Origin: OLB16 sp964422415
GTDB lineage: Bacteria > Hinthialibacterota > Hinthialibacteria > OLB16
Reading direction: 5' to 3'
NCBI GenBank assembly: GCA_964422415.1
Contig: CAYRBI010000080.1
Location: forward strand, 1-26,173
Length of the DNA stretch: 26,173 nt
Shown here piece by piece: positions 14,616 through 22,637 of the stretch. Numbering within the stretch: position 1 is the stretch's first letter; every line of letters starts with the position of its first letter. Both the position numbers and the translations under genes were made by a program. Below the pieces are notes generated by a model. It searched no databases. It worked only from the letters and a program-made list of their open reading frames with translations, and was not told where the DNA came from.

Positions 14616-15928
14616 CGTGTTTTGAACCGTTGGGCGGCTTGTTCGGCCAGCTGGATAGTCTCGTTTACATTCAGAGTGCCATTCAGGATATGCGCTGAGT
14701 TGACCAGGTAAAGCCCCGGCACCGATGTTTCGATGGGCGGGACTCGTTGTGAATAACCCAATGTGGAGAGCGGGCAGACATAGCGCACCCGTGCCACCTG
14801 GAAAGCCTGGATATCTCCCCGTGAGATTTGAGGAAACATGCGCAGGAGTCCATCGATGAAAGCCTGCTCAATCTCCTTATCCGTCATCTCGAAAGCGGGG
14901 TCATTCACGGGGAGGTATTTTGGAAGATACACGAGGTACTGTCCCCCGAGGTGTTCCGGACGGACCAGCGTGGTCATTTCGATGACCCCGGTAAAAGGGA
15001 AGCCTTCATCGAGGATGTTGGTGACATAGAAGCCGCCCAGTGGCTTGGACAGGAGTAGGGAAGCGCAGAGAATCCCTTGGTAAAGGACTCCCTCCAAGCG
15101 TGCATACTCCTCCGTGCTCAGGCCCTGGCAGATCTTCGCGGCCAAGGGCGCGGCGGCAGTCACAATCACATGATCGAACTCCTCCACGGTCCCGGTCCGG
15201 TCCGTGACCCGTACCTGCCCATCCACCCCTTCGACCTTCTCCACAGGTCTTCCCAGCTTAATTTGGACTCCTTCGGAGGCGAGTAAGGCAGCGAATTCAG
15301 AAAGGATCCGCGCGTAGCCCCCGTGCACATACCCGAACATTTCTGTCTTCAGCCCAGTCCGCCGCGCGGCATACAGGCGTTGGATAGTGGTCCAGATAAA
15401 GGCGGCCGAGGTGGCGCGGTAGTTTTCACCCAGTTTTGAGCGGAGCAACGGTAGCCAGAAGCGCTCGAAGGTCCGCTTACCCGATAGACGGATGAGCCAT
15501 GTCTCGATGGGGATCTGTTCGAGTCTTTTCCAGTCCGTGACCCGCGAACCATACAAGATGGTGAGCGCCAGACGAAACTTGTCGATCAAACCCAGGGGAG
15601 GGAAGCGCAGGAACTCCAGTGAATTAGAGACCGAATAGAGCTGGCCCCCCGCATAACAGCCGGTCCGTGTGGTAACCCACTCCATCTCTCCCTCTAGATG
15701 GAGTTCCTTGAGTACTGCCCCAAGAAATGAGTCCGAGAGGAGGGTGACATGGTAATACTTGTCCCACACCAGGCCTCCCAGGTCCCAGGCGGCCACCAGC
15801 CCTCCCAGTCCGGGTGCGGCCTCGATAAGGGTGACAGTCTTGCCTTGTTGGCGCAGACGGTGGGCCAGGGTCAGCCCCAACATTCCTCCGCCAACGACGG
15901 CCCAACGTTGATGTAGTTCTTTCTCCAT
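14612..15928 (-). CDS. FAD-dependent amine-oxidase/protoporphyrinogen-oxidase-like oxidoreductase
   Basis: 438 residues. The N-terminal dinucleotide site WAVVGGGMLGLTLAHRLR is followed by TLIEAAPGLGGL, the usual FAD-binding GGL motif. The C-terminal segment PGLYLVNSAHILNGTLNVNE is the second FAD contact typical of the amino-oxidase superfamily (PF01593). Substrate unknown. Coupling to a deacetylase suggests modification of a glycan or lipid-linked sugar, perhaps UDP-galactopyranose-mutase-like chemistry (inference). No Shine-Dalgarno sequence is seen before the ATG. Confidence 0.82.
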   Translation of the reverse strand: MEKELHQRWAVVGGGMLGLTLAHRLRQQGKTVTLIEAAPGLGGLVAAWDLGGLVWDKYYHVTLLSDSFLGAVLKELHLEGEMEWVTTRTGCYAGGQLYSVSNSLEFLRFPPLGLIDKFRLALTILYGSRVTDWKRLEQIPIETWLIRLSGKRTFERFWLPLLRSKLGENYRATSAAFIWTTIQRLYAARRTGLKTEMFGYVHGGYARILSEFAALLASEGVQIKLGRPVEKVEGVDGQVRVTDRTGTVEEFDHVIVTAAAPLAAKICQGLSTEEYARLEGVLYQGILCASLLLSKPLGGFYVTNILDEGFPFTGVIEMTTLVRPEHLGGQYLVYLPKYLPVNDPAFEMTDKEIEQAFIDGLLRMFPQISRGDIQAFQVARVRYVCPLSTLGYSQRVPPIETSVPGLYLVNSAHILNGTLNVNETIQLAEQAAQRFKTR

Positions 15929-15954
15929 GGTGGATGACGGGGAGATGTGGTTTA

Positions 15955-16050
15955 TTATATTGCTGGGCCTATTGAAGATAGAAATTTCGTTAAGATTCGA
16001 ATTGGCTCCTGGTAGTAACTCCAGAACTGCTCCGAGGTGAAATGGTTCAC
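15955..16050 (-). pseudogene. Truncated toxin remnant of a type II toxin-antitoxin pair
   Basis: A GTG at 16050 overlaps the antitoxin stop and reads VNHFTSEQFWSYYQ, which resembles the start of RelE/ParE-like toxins paired with this antitoxin type (MKHFTSxxFWxxYxxLP). After about 14 residues the similarity stops, and the frame ends after 31 codons, against roughly 80-90 for a full toxin. I read this as a deletion that removed most of the toxin. Confidence 0.6.
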
Positions 16051-16247
16051 ATTATACGGATTCTTCCCGCCGCATGTTCGGCAAGCGCTTGCCTCGCGAG
16101 ATCCTCCAACTTGCCGGAGAGTGCATCCTCCTGAATCTGACGATCCCACTCCTCTGCATCAAAATCATGGAACCACTGGCGGAACTCAGCCAGATCCGTG
16201 GGGTTCAGGTCTTTTATATCTTGCGCAAGTAACTCCACTTTCCTCAT
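16047..16247 (-). CDS. Antitoxin-like protein of a type II toxin-antitoxin pair
   Basis: 66 residues. The pattern KVELLAQDIKDLNPTDLAEF, then WFHDFDAEEWDRQI, then SGKLEDLARQALAEHAAGR is typical of a widespread small antitoxin usually followed by a RelE/ParE-type toxin. GGGAG lies about 8 bases before the ATG. Its partner at 15955-16050 is truncated, so it is an orphan. Confidence 0.75.
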   Translation of the reverse strand: MRKVELLAQDIKDLNPTDLAEFRQWFHDFDAEEWDRQIQEDALSGKLEDLARQALAEHAAGRIRIM

Positions 16248-16350
16248 GGCTCACTCCCTTTCCTCGCCGCTTTCTTTCGCGTTCACATGGTGGGGCATGG
16301 CATTCATCTGAAGCAAATGCTGAAAAACAAGGTTGTTAGCTTACGCGACT

Positions 16351-16575
16351 TCAAGACCTTGACCTTGGATTGAATGGTCTTGTATCGAGATGACGATAGC
16401 TTGTTTCTTCCCATAACCCTTCAGTTGTGATTACCTTCGTTTTTCGAGGATGATGATACTTAGCAATTTCAGCCATGGCCGCTTCGTAATCTTTACGTGT
16501 CAGTTCTAATTTTTCCAGAAACGATGGAGTTTTTGAGTCCTCGTTTGGATTAATTAAGTCTTTTTGTTTTTCCAT
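16351..16575 (-). CDS. 74-aa protein coupled to the SDH-type protease, unknown function
   Basis: Its ATG lies 2 bases after the protease stop, and GGGAGG inside the protease's last codons serves as ribosome site, so the two are translationally coupled. The sequence is charged, with a helical middle (SFLEKLELTRKDYEAAMAEI) and a basic, Thr/Arg-rich end. I recognise no family. It could be a substrate adaptor, inhibitor or effector for the protease (inference). Confidence 0.65.
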   Translation of the reverse strand: MEKQKDLINPNEDSKTPSFLEKLELTRKDYEAAMAEIAKYHHPRKTKVITTEGLWEETSYRHLDTRPFNPRSRS

Positions 16576-16577
16576 TA

Positions 16578-17480
16578 TTAACCTCCCATTATTAATGGGA
16601 CACTAAACGAATCGTGAGCATTCTCAATGATCTTTGAAGCCATTTTCTTCGTAATATTATTAGTCCGCAAATATAATTCAAAGAGATCAGACCAACCAGA
16701 ATCGGACGAATTCCTTTCTTCTATGAAAAGGCCACAACTTGTCGCATCTGGTGCATAGATTGGCCTCCCATGTGATTTGGTTTGCTTGGGTGTGAGGAAA
16801 ATATTTATCTTTTCTTTGATTGTGTCCTTGTCTTCCCCTTTCATCATTCCAGATTGCAGACTCCTGACCGCGATGTCTTCTGCTAACTCCATGGCCCCTC
16901 GGTATTCTTGAATCTCACGTTCATCATAACGAACCAATTGTTGAAGGAAAGGTTGTAGATTACCGTTCGACTCTACTGCCTTGGAGAATAAAGATTCATA
17001 ACTTGTTATAAGATTCCAAACAGAAAAACGTTTTCGGTTCCCATCTTCTTCTATTGTCAATTGCGGATCGATGGGGCCAAGCTCAGCTGACGGGCCCATA
17101 ATGATTTTGCTAGATCCCAAACAAATCATTGTGGCTGCCGATTTTGCTTTTCCAGGAACAATTGCCCAGTATTCTCCAGTCTTACTATGAGTGCGAAAGA
17201 GATTAACGATTCGTTCAGCTGTGAGACCATCACCTCCAGGGGAGCTTATCATAACTGCCAAGCCATTCCTGAGATCCATCGTTTGAAGAATGTCCGCAAG
17301 CATATCCACATCACTATCATCTACTCCAACAGGCGAAATGAAGCTTGTAAAATAAGTCAACAGAGGTCTATTAAGGGATTGTTCAACCTTTTGTAGAATT
17401 CTTTGGCGAGTCTTGAATCCTTGGTTTTGCTCCTCCAAAACATCACCGATGATTGTATTGTTTCGTTTTTTATTGGTCAT
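16578..17480 (-). CDS. SDH-family Clp-fold serine protease (SppA/ClpP superfamily)
   Basis: 300 residues. The fold's two hallmark segments are present: SSPGGDG at 79-85, and KAKSAATMICLGSSKIIMGP from 111, with Ser114 the likely nucleophile, followed by SAELGPIDPQ (131-140). This matches the serine dehydrogenase proteinase group (PF01972). There is no signal peptide or membrane helix, so it should act in the cytoplasm, unlike SppA. The C-terminal ~100 residues, with a KSHGRPIYAPDA segment, are less familiar. No clear Shine-Dalgarno sequence precedes ATG 17480, and the upstream gene ends 16 bases before. The gene is visibly AT-richer than its neighbours (17 G/C of 60 at 16621-16680 versus 38 of 60 at 18001-18060), a sign of transfer. 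Confidence 0.85.
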   Translation of the reverse strand: MTNKKRNNTIIGDVLEEQNQGFKTRQRILQKVEQSLNRPLLTYFTSFISPVGVDDSDVDMLADILQTMDLRNGLAVMISSPGGDGLTAERIVNLFRTHSKTGEYWAIVPGKAKSAATMICLGSSKIIMGPSAELGPIDPQLTIEEDGNRKRFSVWNLITSYESLFSKAVESNGNLQPFLQQLVRYDEREIQEYRGAMELAEDIAVRSLQSGMMKGEDKDTIKEKINIFLTPKQTKSHGRPIYAPDATSCGLFIEERNSSDSGWSDLFELYLRTNNITKKMASKIIENAHDSFSVPLIMGG

Positions 17481-17496
17481 GGGAGAGAATACCGTC

Positions 17497-17730
17497 CTAG
17501 TGTGGTGTTTTCTTCCATCTTGTTACAGCTGCTTTTTTTGCGATCTCACTGCGTGTATCGGAAGAGAGAATCTTTGCGCGTGCCCGCCCGCCCTTAAGAC
17601 CCCCAAGCCGACCTAGAGCGACAGCAGCTGGATTCTTTGTTTTTTCATGCTTCACCTCAGGGATTTCCACATTGGGTTCTTCCACGACTAGCCCGGGTAC
17701 TTGGTCCAAATCTGATGGCCGTTTACTCAT
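17497..17730 (-). CDS. Small basic KGG-motif protein, putative DNA-binding
   Basis: 77 residues. The N-terminus is acidic (VVEEPNVEIPEV). The C-terminal half reads ALGRLGGLKGGRARAKILS followed by EIAKKAAVTRWKK, a recurrent short bacterial motif related to the KGG repeat of stress-induced and histone-like proteins. It starts a tight three-gene unit with the protease and the 74-aa protein. A possible promoter has TTGACC (17766-17761) and TAGGCT (17742-17737) 18 bases apart, close to the start codon. It may be the regulator of the cassette (inference). Confidence 0.7.
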   Translation of the reverse strand: MSKRPSDLDQVPGLVVEEPNVEIPEVKHEKTKNPAAVALGRLGGLKGGRARAKILSSDTRSEIAKKAAVTRWKKTPH

Positions 17731-17812
17731 ACTTTAAGCCTACCAGAAATATTCTTGAGCGGTCAAGCATACTCTTTTTTTATTCGAACCAGATTCTATC
17801 CTCAGTTTTTCC

Positions 17813-18457
17813 TTAGAAAGATGAGACTTCGGTTACCATGCCGCCCTTGACGGCATACTTCAGCCCGCAAACTCCGCAGGTGATTTCCGCTGTATCGGGT
17901 GGGAGCTCTCCCGCTTTGAAACGCAGGAAAGGTTCCCCGCAGCGGCAAACACACCCCACGCTGCGAGCGGGGTGGCCGATGACCAGGTGGAAATCCGGGA
18001 CCGCCTTGGTGACCAAAGCCCCCATACCCACCATGGCGAACTGGCCGATCTCGAATCCGCACCCGATCACACTCCCCGCGCCGATGGTAACTCCCTGCCG
18101 TACCAACGTGGCCAGGGTGTGCTCATCCGGCGCCGAGGTCCGCAGCTCCTTCAGATCAGGCGTGGTGGCGCGCGGGAAACGATCATTGGTGAAGATCGTT
18201 CCCGCGCTGAGCATGACCCCTGTCTCGATCGTGACCGCGTTGCAGATGTACACAAAGGCATTGATCTTCACACGGTCACCAATCGAGACTCCATACGCGA
18301 TATAGCTTTTTTCTCCGATGATGCATTGGGAGCCAATCCGGGTTTCGGGGCCGCGGATATGGACATTGTCCCATACCGAGGTTTCAGCTCCAATGTCGAC
18401 ACCCGCCTCGATTAAGGCGGTGGGATGAATCCTTGCACCCGGAAAGCGTTCTGGCAT
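17813..18457 (-). CDS. Left-handed beta-helix N-acetyltransferase (WbpD/WlbB-like) with zinc-ribbon tail
   Basis: 214 residues. Hexapeptide repeats run from IHPTALIEAGVDIG to about residue 155, with the loop FTNDRFPRA and the end VPDFHLVIGHPAR typical of acetyltransferases acting on 3- or 4-amino UDP- or dTDP-sugars. After the usual end of the family, a further ~45 residues carry CVCRCG and, 25 or so later, CGVC, a probable zinc ribbon. It is the last gene of the amino-sugar operon, 5 bases after the dehydrogenase gene. It probably N-acetylates the amine made by the aminotransferase. Confidence 0.85.
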   Translation of the reverse strand: MPERFPGARIHPTALIEAGVDIGAETSVWDNVHIRGPETRIGSQCIIGEKSYIAYGVSIGDRVKINAFVYICNAVTIETGVMLSAGTIFTNDRFPRATTPDLKELRTSAPDEHTLATLVRQGVTIGAGSVIGCGFEIGQFAMVGMGALVTKAVPDFHLVIGHPARSVGCVCRCGEPFLRFKAGELPPDTAEITCGVCGLKYAVKGGMVTEVSSF

Positions 18458-18462
18458 GAGGG

Positions 18463-19518
18463 TTATTTCCTTGCTTTCGTGGACTCTGCAGCCGTGGCGG
18501 CTGTCTTTGTTGGAGGAGTGGATGAGGGGGGCGCCACCGGGATCCAGTTCGTGCTCGCAAGGGACTTGTAAGCCGCTTCGATGACCTCGACCGAGGCAAT
18601 CGCATCCTCCGCCGTGATCAATAACAGCTCCTCGCGCTGGATCGCTTTACAGAAGTTTTCGATCTGACGTTTGAAGGCCTGCACCTTGTCATACCCCTTG
18701 CCAAAGACGACCCAATCCGGGCTGGAGGACTGACGGTATTTCGATTCCCGCCAACCCACCCGGATGGTTCCGCGCGAACCATAGATGTCAATGAAACTGT
18801 CCAGTTCCTTGTTAAGGCTCCAGGAGAGGTCGATGGAACCCATGACTCCATCCACGCTACGGATGAAGATTCGCACTGTGTCCTCAACCGCGAGCCCCTG
18901 GACACGCTTGCCTTCGACCGCCTGAACCTCGGCGATGGGCCCCAGGAAATAGCGCATGATATCCACTGAGTGGGTGCCATTATCAATCAACACTCCGCCA
19001 CCGCTGATGGCCGGTTTGGAATTCCAGCGGTTACTCATGTCGACTCGCGAGGTGAAGGCGTTCTCGAACAGGATGATTTCACCCAGGATGCCCGATGCCA
19101 CAATGCTCTTGGCGCGGATGACATCCTCCACATAACGGAATTTGGAGGCCATGGTGAGAACAACGCCGGCCTTTTCGGCGGTGTTGACGATTTTTCGCGC
19201 CTCCTCAACGCCGGGGCACAGTGGCTTCTCGCACAGGACATGCACTCCCCTCTCCAAGAAGTGGGTACAGATCTCCGGGTGGGTCGCGGGGGGAGTACAG
19301 ATGATGATGCAATCACACTTCACCGTCTCAGCCAAAGCCTCGTGCGATGTATAGGTGGGGCATCCGAGTCCTTCGGCCATCGCCCGCGCTGCCTCGGGAC
19401 GGGTATCCGCGACCGCTACGACCTTCCCCAATTTAGTCAGGCCAAAAGCCTGGGCGTAGGATTGGGCGATTCCCCCTGCTCCGATGATGCCGAAATTCAG
19501 TGGTTGTGGTTCGGTCAT
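18463..19518 (-). CDS. Gfo/Idh/MocA-family sugar dehydrogenase
   Basis: 351 residues. The Rossmann fold starts FGIIGAGGIAQSYAQAF. The CEKPL motif has the conserved Lys98, and GGGVLIDNGTHSVDIMRYF supplies the Asp and His of the active site. A Pro/Thr/Ala-rich tail of about 25 residues ends the protein. In 3-amino-sugar routes such enzymes (WbpB/WlbA) oxidise the sugar C3 with NAD, making the ketone used by the aminotransferase. An inositol-dehydrogenase-like role is the alternative. The ATG overlaps the aminotransferase stop by 4 bases. Confidence 0.88.
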   Translation of the reverse strand: MTEPQPLNFGIIGAGGIAQSYAQAFGLTKLGKVVAVADTRPEAARAMAEGLGCPTYTSHEALAETVKCDCIIICTPPATHPEICTHFLERGVHVLCEKPLCPGVEEARKIVNTAEKAGVVLTMASKFRYVEDVIRAKSIVASGILGEIILFENAFTSRVDMSNRWNSKPAISGGGVLIDNGTHSVDIMRYFLGPIAEVQAVEGKRVQGLAVEDTVRIFIRSVDGVMGSIDLSWSLNKELDSFIDIYGSRGTIRVGWRESKYRQSSSPDWVVFGKGYDKVQAFKRQIENFCKAIQREELLLITAEDAIASVEVIEAAYKSLASTNWIPVAPPSSTPPTKTAATAAESTKARK

Positions 19519-20762
19519 TTTTTCTCACCCATCAGTCTTCCCACCGCCTCGCGGACTGACTCGGCGATGTAGTCCACATGCTCTTCGGTGAAACGTTCGT
19601 TCCACGGCAGGACCAAGATCTTCTCCAGGCCCTCAAAGGCTCCGGGGAATTTGGAGGGTGAATAGTCCACCGCCTCCGGACGTGCCAAAGTGAAGGGGAA
19701 ACGGCTCCTTCCGAAGGTCCGTTGCTCGCGGAAAATGGCGCATTGGAAAGCGGGTTTCTGGATATAGCGGGGTGCGGTGGGGATTTCCCACCCCTTGAGA
19801 GCCGCCCCCAAAGCGGGTGATCCGCCCGGGATCACATCTCCATCCACCCGCAGACAGTACTTCCAGTAGGTGGGGCCATTGCCTGGATGGATGAAAGGAA
19901 TCTCGATACCGGGTGTGTCCGCCAGGAGCCCATCCATCCGTTTTGCCATCATCACCCGTTGTTGGACACTTGCCTGCAACTTGTTGAGCTGTGCCGAGGC
20001 CACCGCTCCCACCAATTCGCTCATCCGGTAGTTGAGGGCCAAGAAGTAGTGATCTGGATTCGGTTCTCCATAGGGCCAAGCTTTGTTGATGAAGTGGAGC
20101 ATCCGGCGTGACAGGGCCTCATCATCCGAGACCACGATGCCGCCTTCGCCAGTGGTGATGTGCTTCCCTTGTTGAAGACTGAAACAACCGATGGCTCCAA
20201 AGGACCCCACTTTCTTGCCCTGGCAAGTGGCCTCGAAGGATTGGGCGCAGTCCTCGATTACGGGGAGGTTGTGTTTCCTGGCCAAATCCATGATCTCTGT
20301 CATCTGGCAGGGATTACCGAAGAGATGGGTTACGATGATCGCGCGTGTGCGTTCGCTGATGCAAGGCGCGATGGTTTCGGCGGTGACATTATAAGTGCGT
20401 GGATCCACATCCGCGAAAACAGGGATGGCGCCTTGGTAGATGATCGGCGCCAGCGCCCCCATGTCCGTAATCGGTGTGGTGATGATTTCATCTCCGGGCT
20501 CCGGGTCGATGGCGGCGACAGCCACATGGATGGCCGCTGAACCCGAGGAGCAAGCATACCCGAACTTAGTCCCGGTCAACTCGGCGAAACGTTTCTCGAA
20601 ATCCTTGGTGAATTTTCCTTTGGTACATGTCAGGACTCCACTGGCGAGGGCTTGCTGTACTGCCGCAACTTCTTCCTCACCGAGAGTCCTTCCACTGGCG
20701 TCCTGATCTGATGGCAGGCGCAGGATGCGTTGTATTGGTTGGGTAGATGAATTAGACGTGAT
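19515..20762 (-). CDS. DegT/DnrJ/EryC1/StrS PLP-dependent aminotransferase, unusual start
   Basis: Core motifs: CSSGSAAIHVAVAAI, then HLFGNPCQMTEIMDLA, IEDCAQSFEA (PLP-ring Asp) and FSLQQGKHITTGEGG with the PLP Lys. The first TTG/ATG/GTG start in frame is TTG 20579, but coding similarity extends upstream: LPSDQDASGRTLGEEEVAAV, then LTCTKGKFTKDFEKRF, the standard family N-terminus. AAGGAGG at 20774-20768 lies 5 bases before an in-frame ATC at 20762 (then ACG at 20759). I place the start there tentatively, overlapping the upstream gene by 11 bases. Total about 415 residues. The HLFGNP and SLQQGKH motifs recall inosamine/perosamine-type members as well as WbpE. Confidence 0.8.
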   Translation of the reverse strand: MTSNSSTQPIQRILRLPSDQDASGRTLGEEEVAAVQQALASGVLTCTKGKFTKDFEKRFAELTGTKFGYACSSGSAAIHVAVAAIDPEPGDEIITTPITDMGALAPIIYQGAIPVFADVDPRTYNVTAETIAPCISERTRAIIVTHLFGNPCQMTEIMDLARKHNLPVIEDCAQSFEATCQGKKVGSFGAIGCFSLQQGKHITTGEGGIVVSDDEALSRRMLHFINKAWPYGEPNPDHYFLALNYRMSELVGAVASAQLNKLQASVQQRVMMAKRMDGLLADTPGIEIPFIHPGNGPTYWKYCLRVDGDVIPGGSPALGAALKGWEIPTAPRYIQKPAFQCAIFREQRTFGRSRFPFTLARPEAVDYSPSKFPGAFEGLEKILVLPWNERFTEEHVDYIAESVREAVGRLMGEKK

Positions 20763-22548
20763 GACTGCCTCCTTGATTCGGAAGTGCCAAGGGAGAGGAT
20801 TTTTCCTCGCTCTCTTTGGGATCGATTATCGGCTCCTGTGTGGTATCTCGATAACTGTATTTTCTTAGGTTTCTCTTCTCGGCGAGAATTCTTGTAATCA
20901 GACAGAGATGGCCGAAGATGGTTTTGAGAACCTTCATCTTGGATTGGCCCAAAAGACGCACTTCCAATACGGCTGGGAACTCGACAATCCGGCGGCCAAG
21001 CAGGTTGAGGACGACCAGCATTTCGGCGACACCCAGGAATCCGCCCTCATGCAGACTCACCTCGGCCACCGCGCTGCGGCGGTAGATCCTGAAGCAGCTC
21101 GTATAGGTTGAGAGCTTCTGCGGAACAATCCACCCGTAGATCATCGAGAGACCCTTCGAAAGGCCCAACCGCCAACCTGGCACATTGAGGACTCGTCCGA
21201 GAGGGTGATAAGGGGAGGCAGTCACCAGATCCACACCATTGGTCATCAAAGGCAACATGGCCTGGAGCTGATGGGGATCGTAGGTGCAGTCACAATCGAT
21301 CGAGGCCACGATCTCGGTCTTGGCATGACGGAGCCCAGTCAGGATCGCGGCCGCCACTCCCAGGTTCTTGGGATGACGCAAGAGCTGGCACTTAGGATTC
21401 TGCCCGAAGATTCTCTGCAGGGTCTCCCAGGTGGCATCACGGCTGTTGTCATCCACGAAGGTATAGAACAGTTCGTAGTCTGGTTTGAGACATTCCTCGA
21501 CACTTTTGAGTGTGTTGGCCAGATAAGACAGCGACAGCTCCTCGTTGTAACAGGGAACCACAAGTGTGACTGGCTCAGTTTTTTTGTTTTGGGGACGCTG
21601 TGGGAGGCGGATTTCAGCCCCGCCGGGGATTGCGAGGAGCTTGGATTCAGGTGAATTCTCACACGGCCTGATGGTCCTCTCGACTGGTTGAATGGGAAGG
21701 TTGAGGTAATTGGCGATTCCCATGAAGCGATAGCGCTGCAGGTAGGTTGGGACCAGCCATGACATCTTTCCTAGATTCCGGTACTGGCGGACCCGCTGCC
21801 AGAGGGGGACAGCCTTGATCCGGGGCTGATTAGGATCTAATTCCCAGACATGAAAATACATCACGAAGGGAGAGTCATAGGACTTATCCCAATGGGCCAC
21901 CCAACGCTTCATCATCCAGTGAGGAATTTGACGATGGTAATTCCCACCCGCGATGGGGAGACACCACCCACCCAGGCTGACACTGGGCAGCGGAAACTCC
22001 CAGATCTCGGTTCCCCCACGGCGATGGAAATGAGCGAACCGGCGCCATGGTTCATGGGAAAAGGCCCGGAACTGGGGGCGAATGCTTGAGTCGTAGGCAA
22101 AGCCCTCCTCCGACAAAATGTCTAGCGCCCACAGGTCTTCTGGACGGAACCAGCCACGTGCGGTCCGGTAACCATAAACCTTCTGTCCCGACGCACGCTC
22201 GATGGCCTCCCGGGATCGTTGGAGATCATCGCGGAACTCCGAGGGAGACATTTCACGGATGCTGCGATGGTAGTATCCCTTCGAAGCAACCTCATGACCC
22301 CGTTTCGCAACTTGCCGGATCACCTCGGGCAACTGATCAGCCACCCAACCCAGGGCGAAGAATGTGGCCTTCAGGCCAAACTCATCCAGGAGCTCCAGAG
22401 TCTTTTGGGTGTTACGTTCGACACGGGTTTCAAAGCGGTACCAATTGTGGGGAGGGATGACACTACGCAGAGTTCCGACCTGGAAGTAGTCTTCCAGATG
22501 GACAGTTAATAGATGCAGCTTCCCCTGAGGCGAAACAGGGTCATTCAT
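20752..22548 (-). CDS. Fusion: NodB deacetylase-like domain (DUF3473 type) plus GT2 glycosyltransferase
   Basis: 598 residues. Residues 1 to about 290 resemble XrtA/PEP-CTERM-associated polysaccharide deacetylases: LEDYFQVGTLRSVIPPHNWY, then the late FVMYFHVWELDPNQPRI segment. From about 325 a GT2 domain begins (VTLVVPCYNEELSLSYLANT) with VDDNSRDAT and the metal motif IDCDCTYDP, then SCFRIYRRSA. The deacetylase half has His17 where family members usually start DVED, Lys89 in GHEVASKGYYH where a metal-binding His is expected, and GYRTARGW instead of GYRAPS. The GT2 half looks intact. First gene of the amino-sugar operon; the ATG has only a weak ribosome site. Confidence 0.88.
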   Translation of the reverse strand: MNDPVSPQGKLHLLTVHLEDYFQVGTLRSVIPPHNWYRFETRVERNTQKTLELLDEFGLKATFFALGWVADQLPEVIRQVAKRGHEVASKGYYHRSIREMSPSEFRDDLQRSREAIERASGQKVYGYRTARGWFRPEDLWALDILSEEGFAYDSSIRPQFRAFSHEPWRRFAHFHRRGGTEIWEFPLPSVSLGGWCLPIAGGNYHRQIPHWMMKRWVAHWDKSYDSPFVMYFHVWELDPNQPRIKAVPLWQRVRQYRNLGKMSWLVPTYLQRYRFMGIANYLNLPIQPVERTIRPCENSPESKLLAIPGGAEIRLPQRPQNKKTEPVTLVVPCYNEELSLSYLANTLKSVEECLKPDYELFYTFVDDNSRDATWETLQRIFGQNPKCQLLRHPKNLGVAAAILTGLRHAKTEIVASIDCDCTYDPHQLQAMLPLMTNGVDLVTASPYHPLGRVLNVPGWRLGLSKGLSMIYGWIVPQKLSTYTSCFRIYRRSAVAEVSLHEGGFLGVAEMLVVLNLLGRRIVEFPAVLEVRLLGQSKMKVLKTIFGHLCLITRILAEKRNLRKYSYRDTTQEPIIDPKESEEKSSPLALPNQGGSHHV

Positions 22549-22608
22549 CTTGGCTGCTCAACTATTCACAAAGATGTTTGGAGCCCATCCCCTCCCAAAG
22601 CCGTAATC

Positions 22609-22637
22609 AATTTAGACTTTCCATGCGTAATAATCAA
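22609..22637 (-). promoter_or_regulatory. Candidate sigma-70-type promoter of the polysaccharide operon
   Basis: On the minus strand TTGATT (22637-22632) and TAAATT (22614-22609) are exactly 17 bases apart, in an AT-rich stretch. A start near 22602 would give a leader of about 54 bases. Confidence 0.55.

Noticed and set aside
16332..16340. Third copy of the GTTGTTAGC element end
   Set aside because: Only 9 bases match, with no complementary arm within 250 bases and no inner repeat; likely chance.
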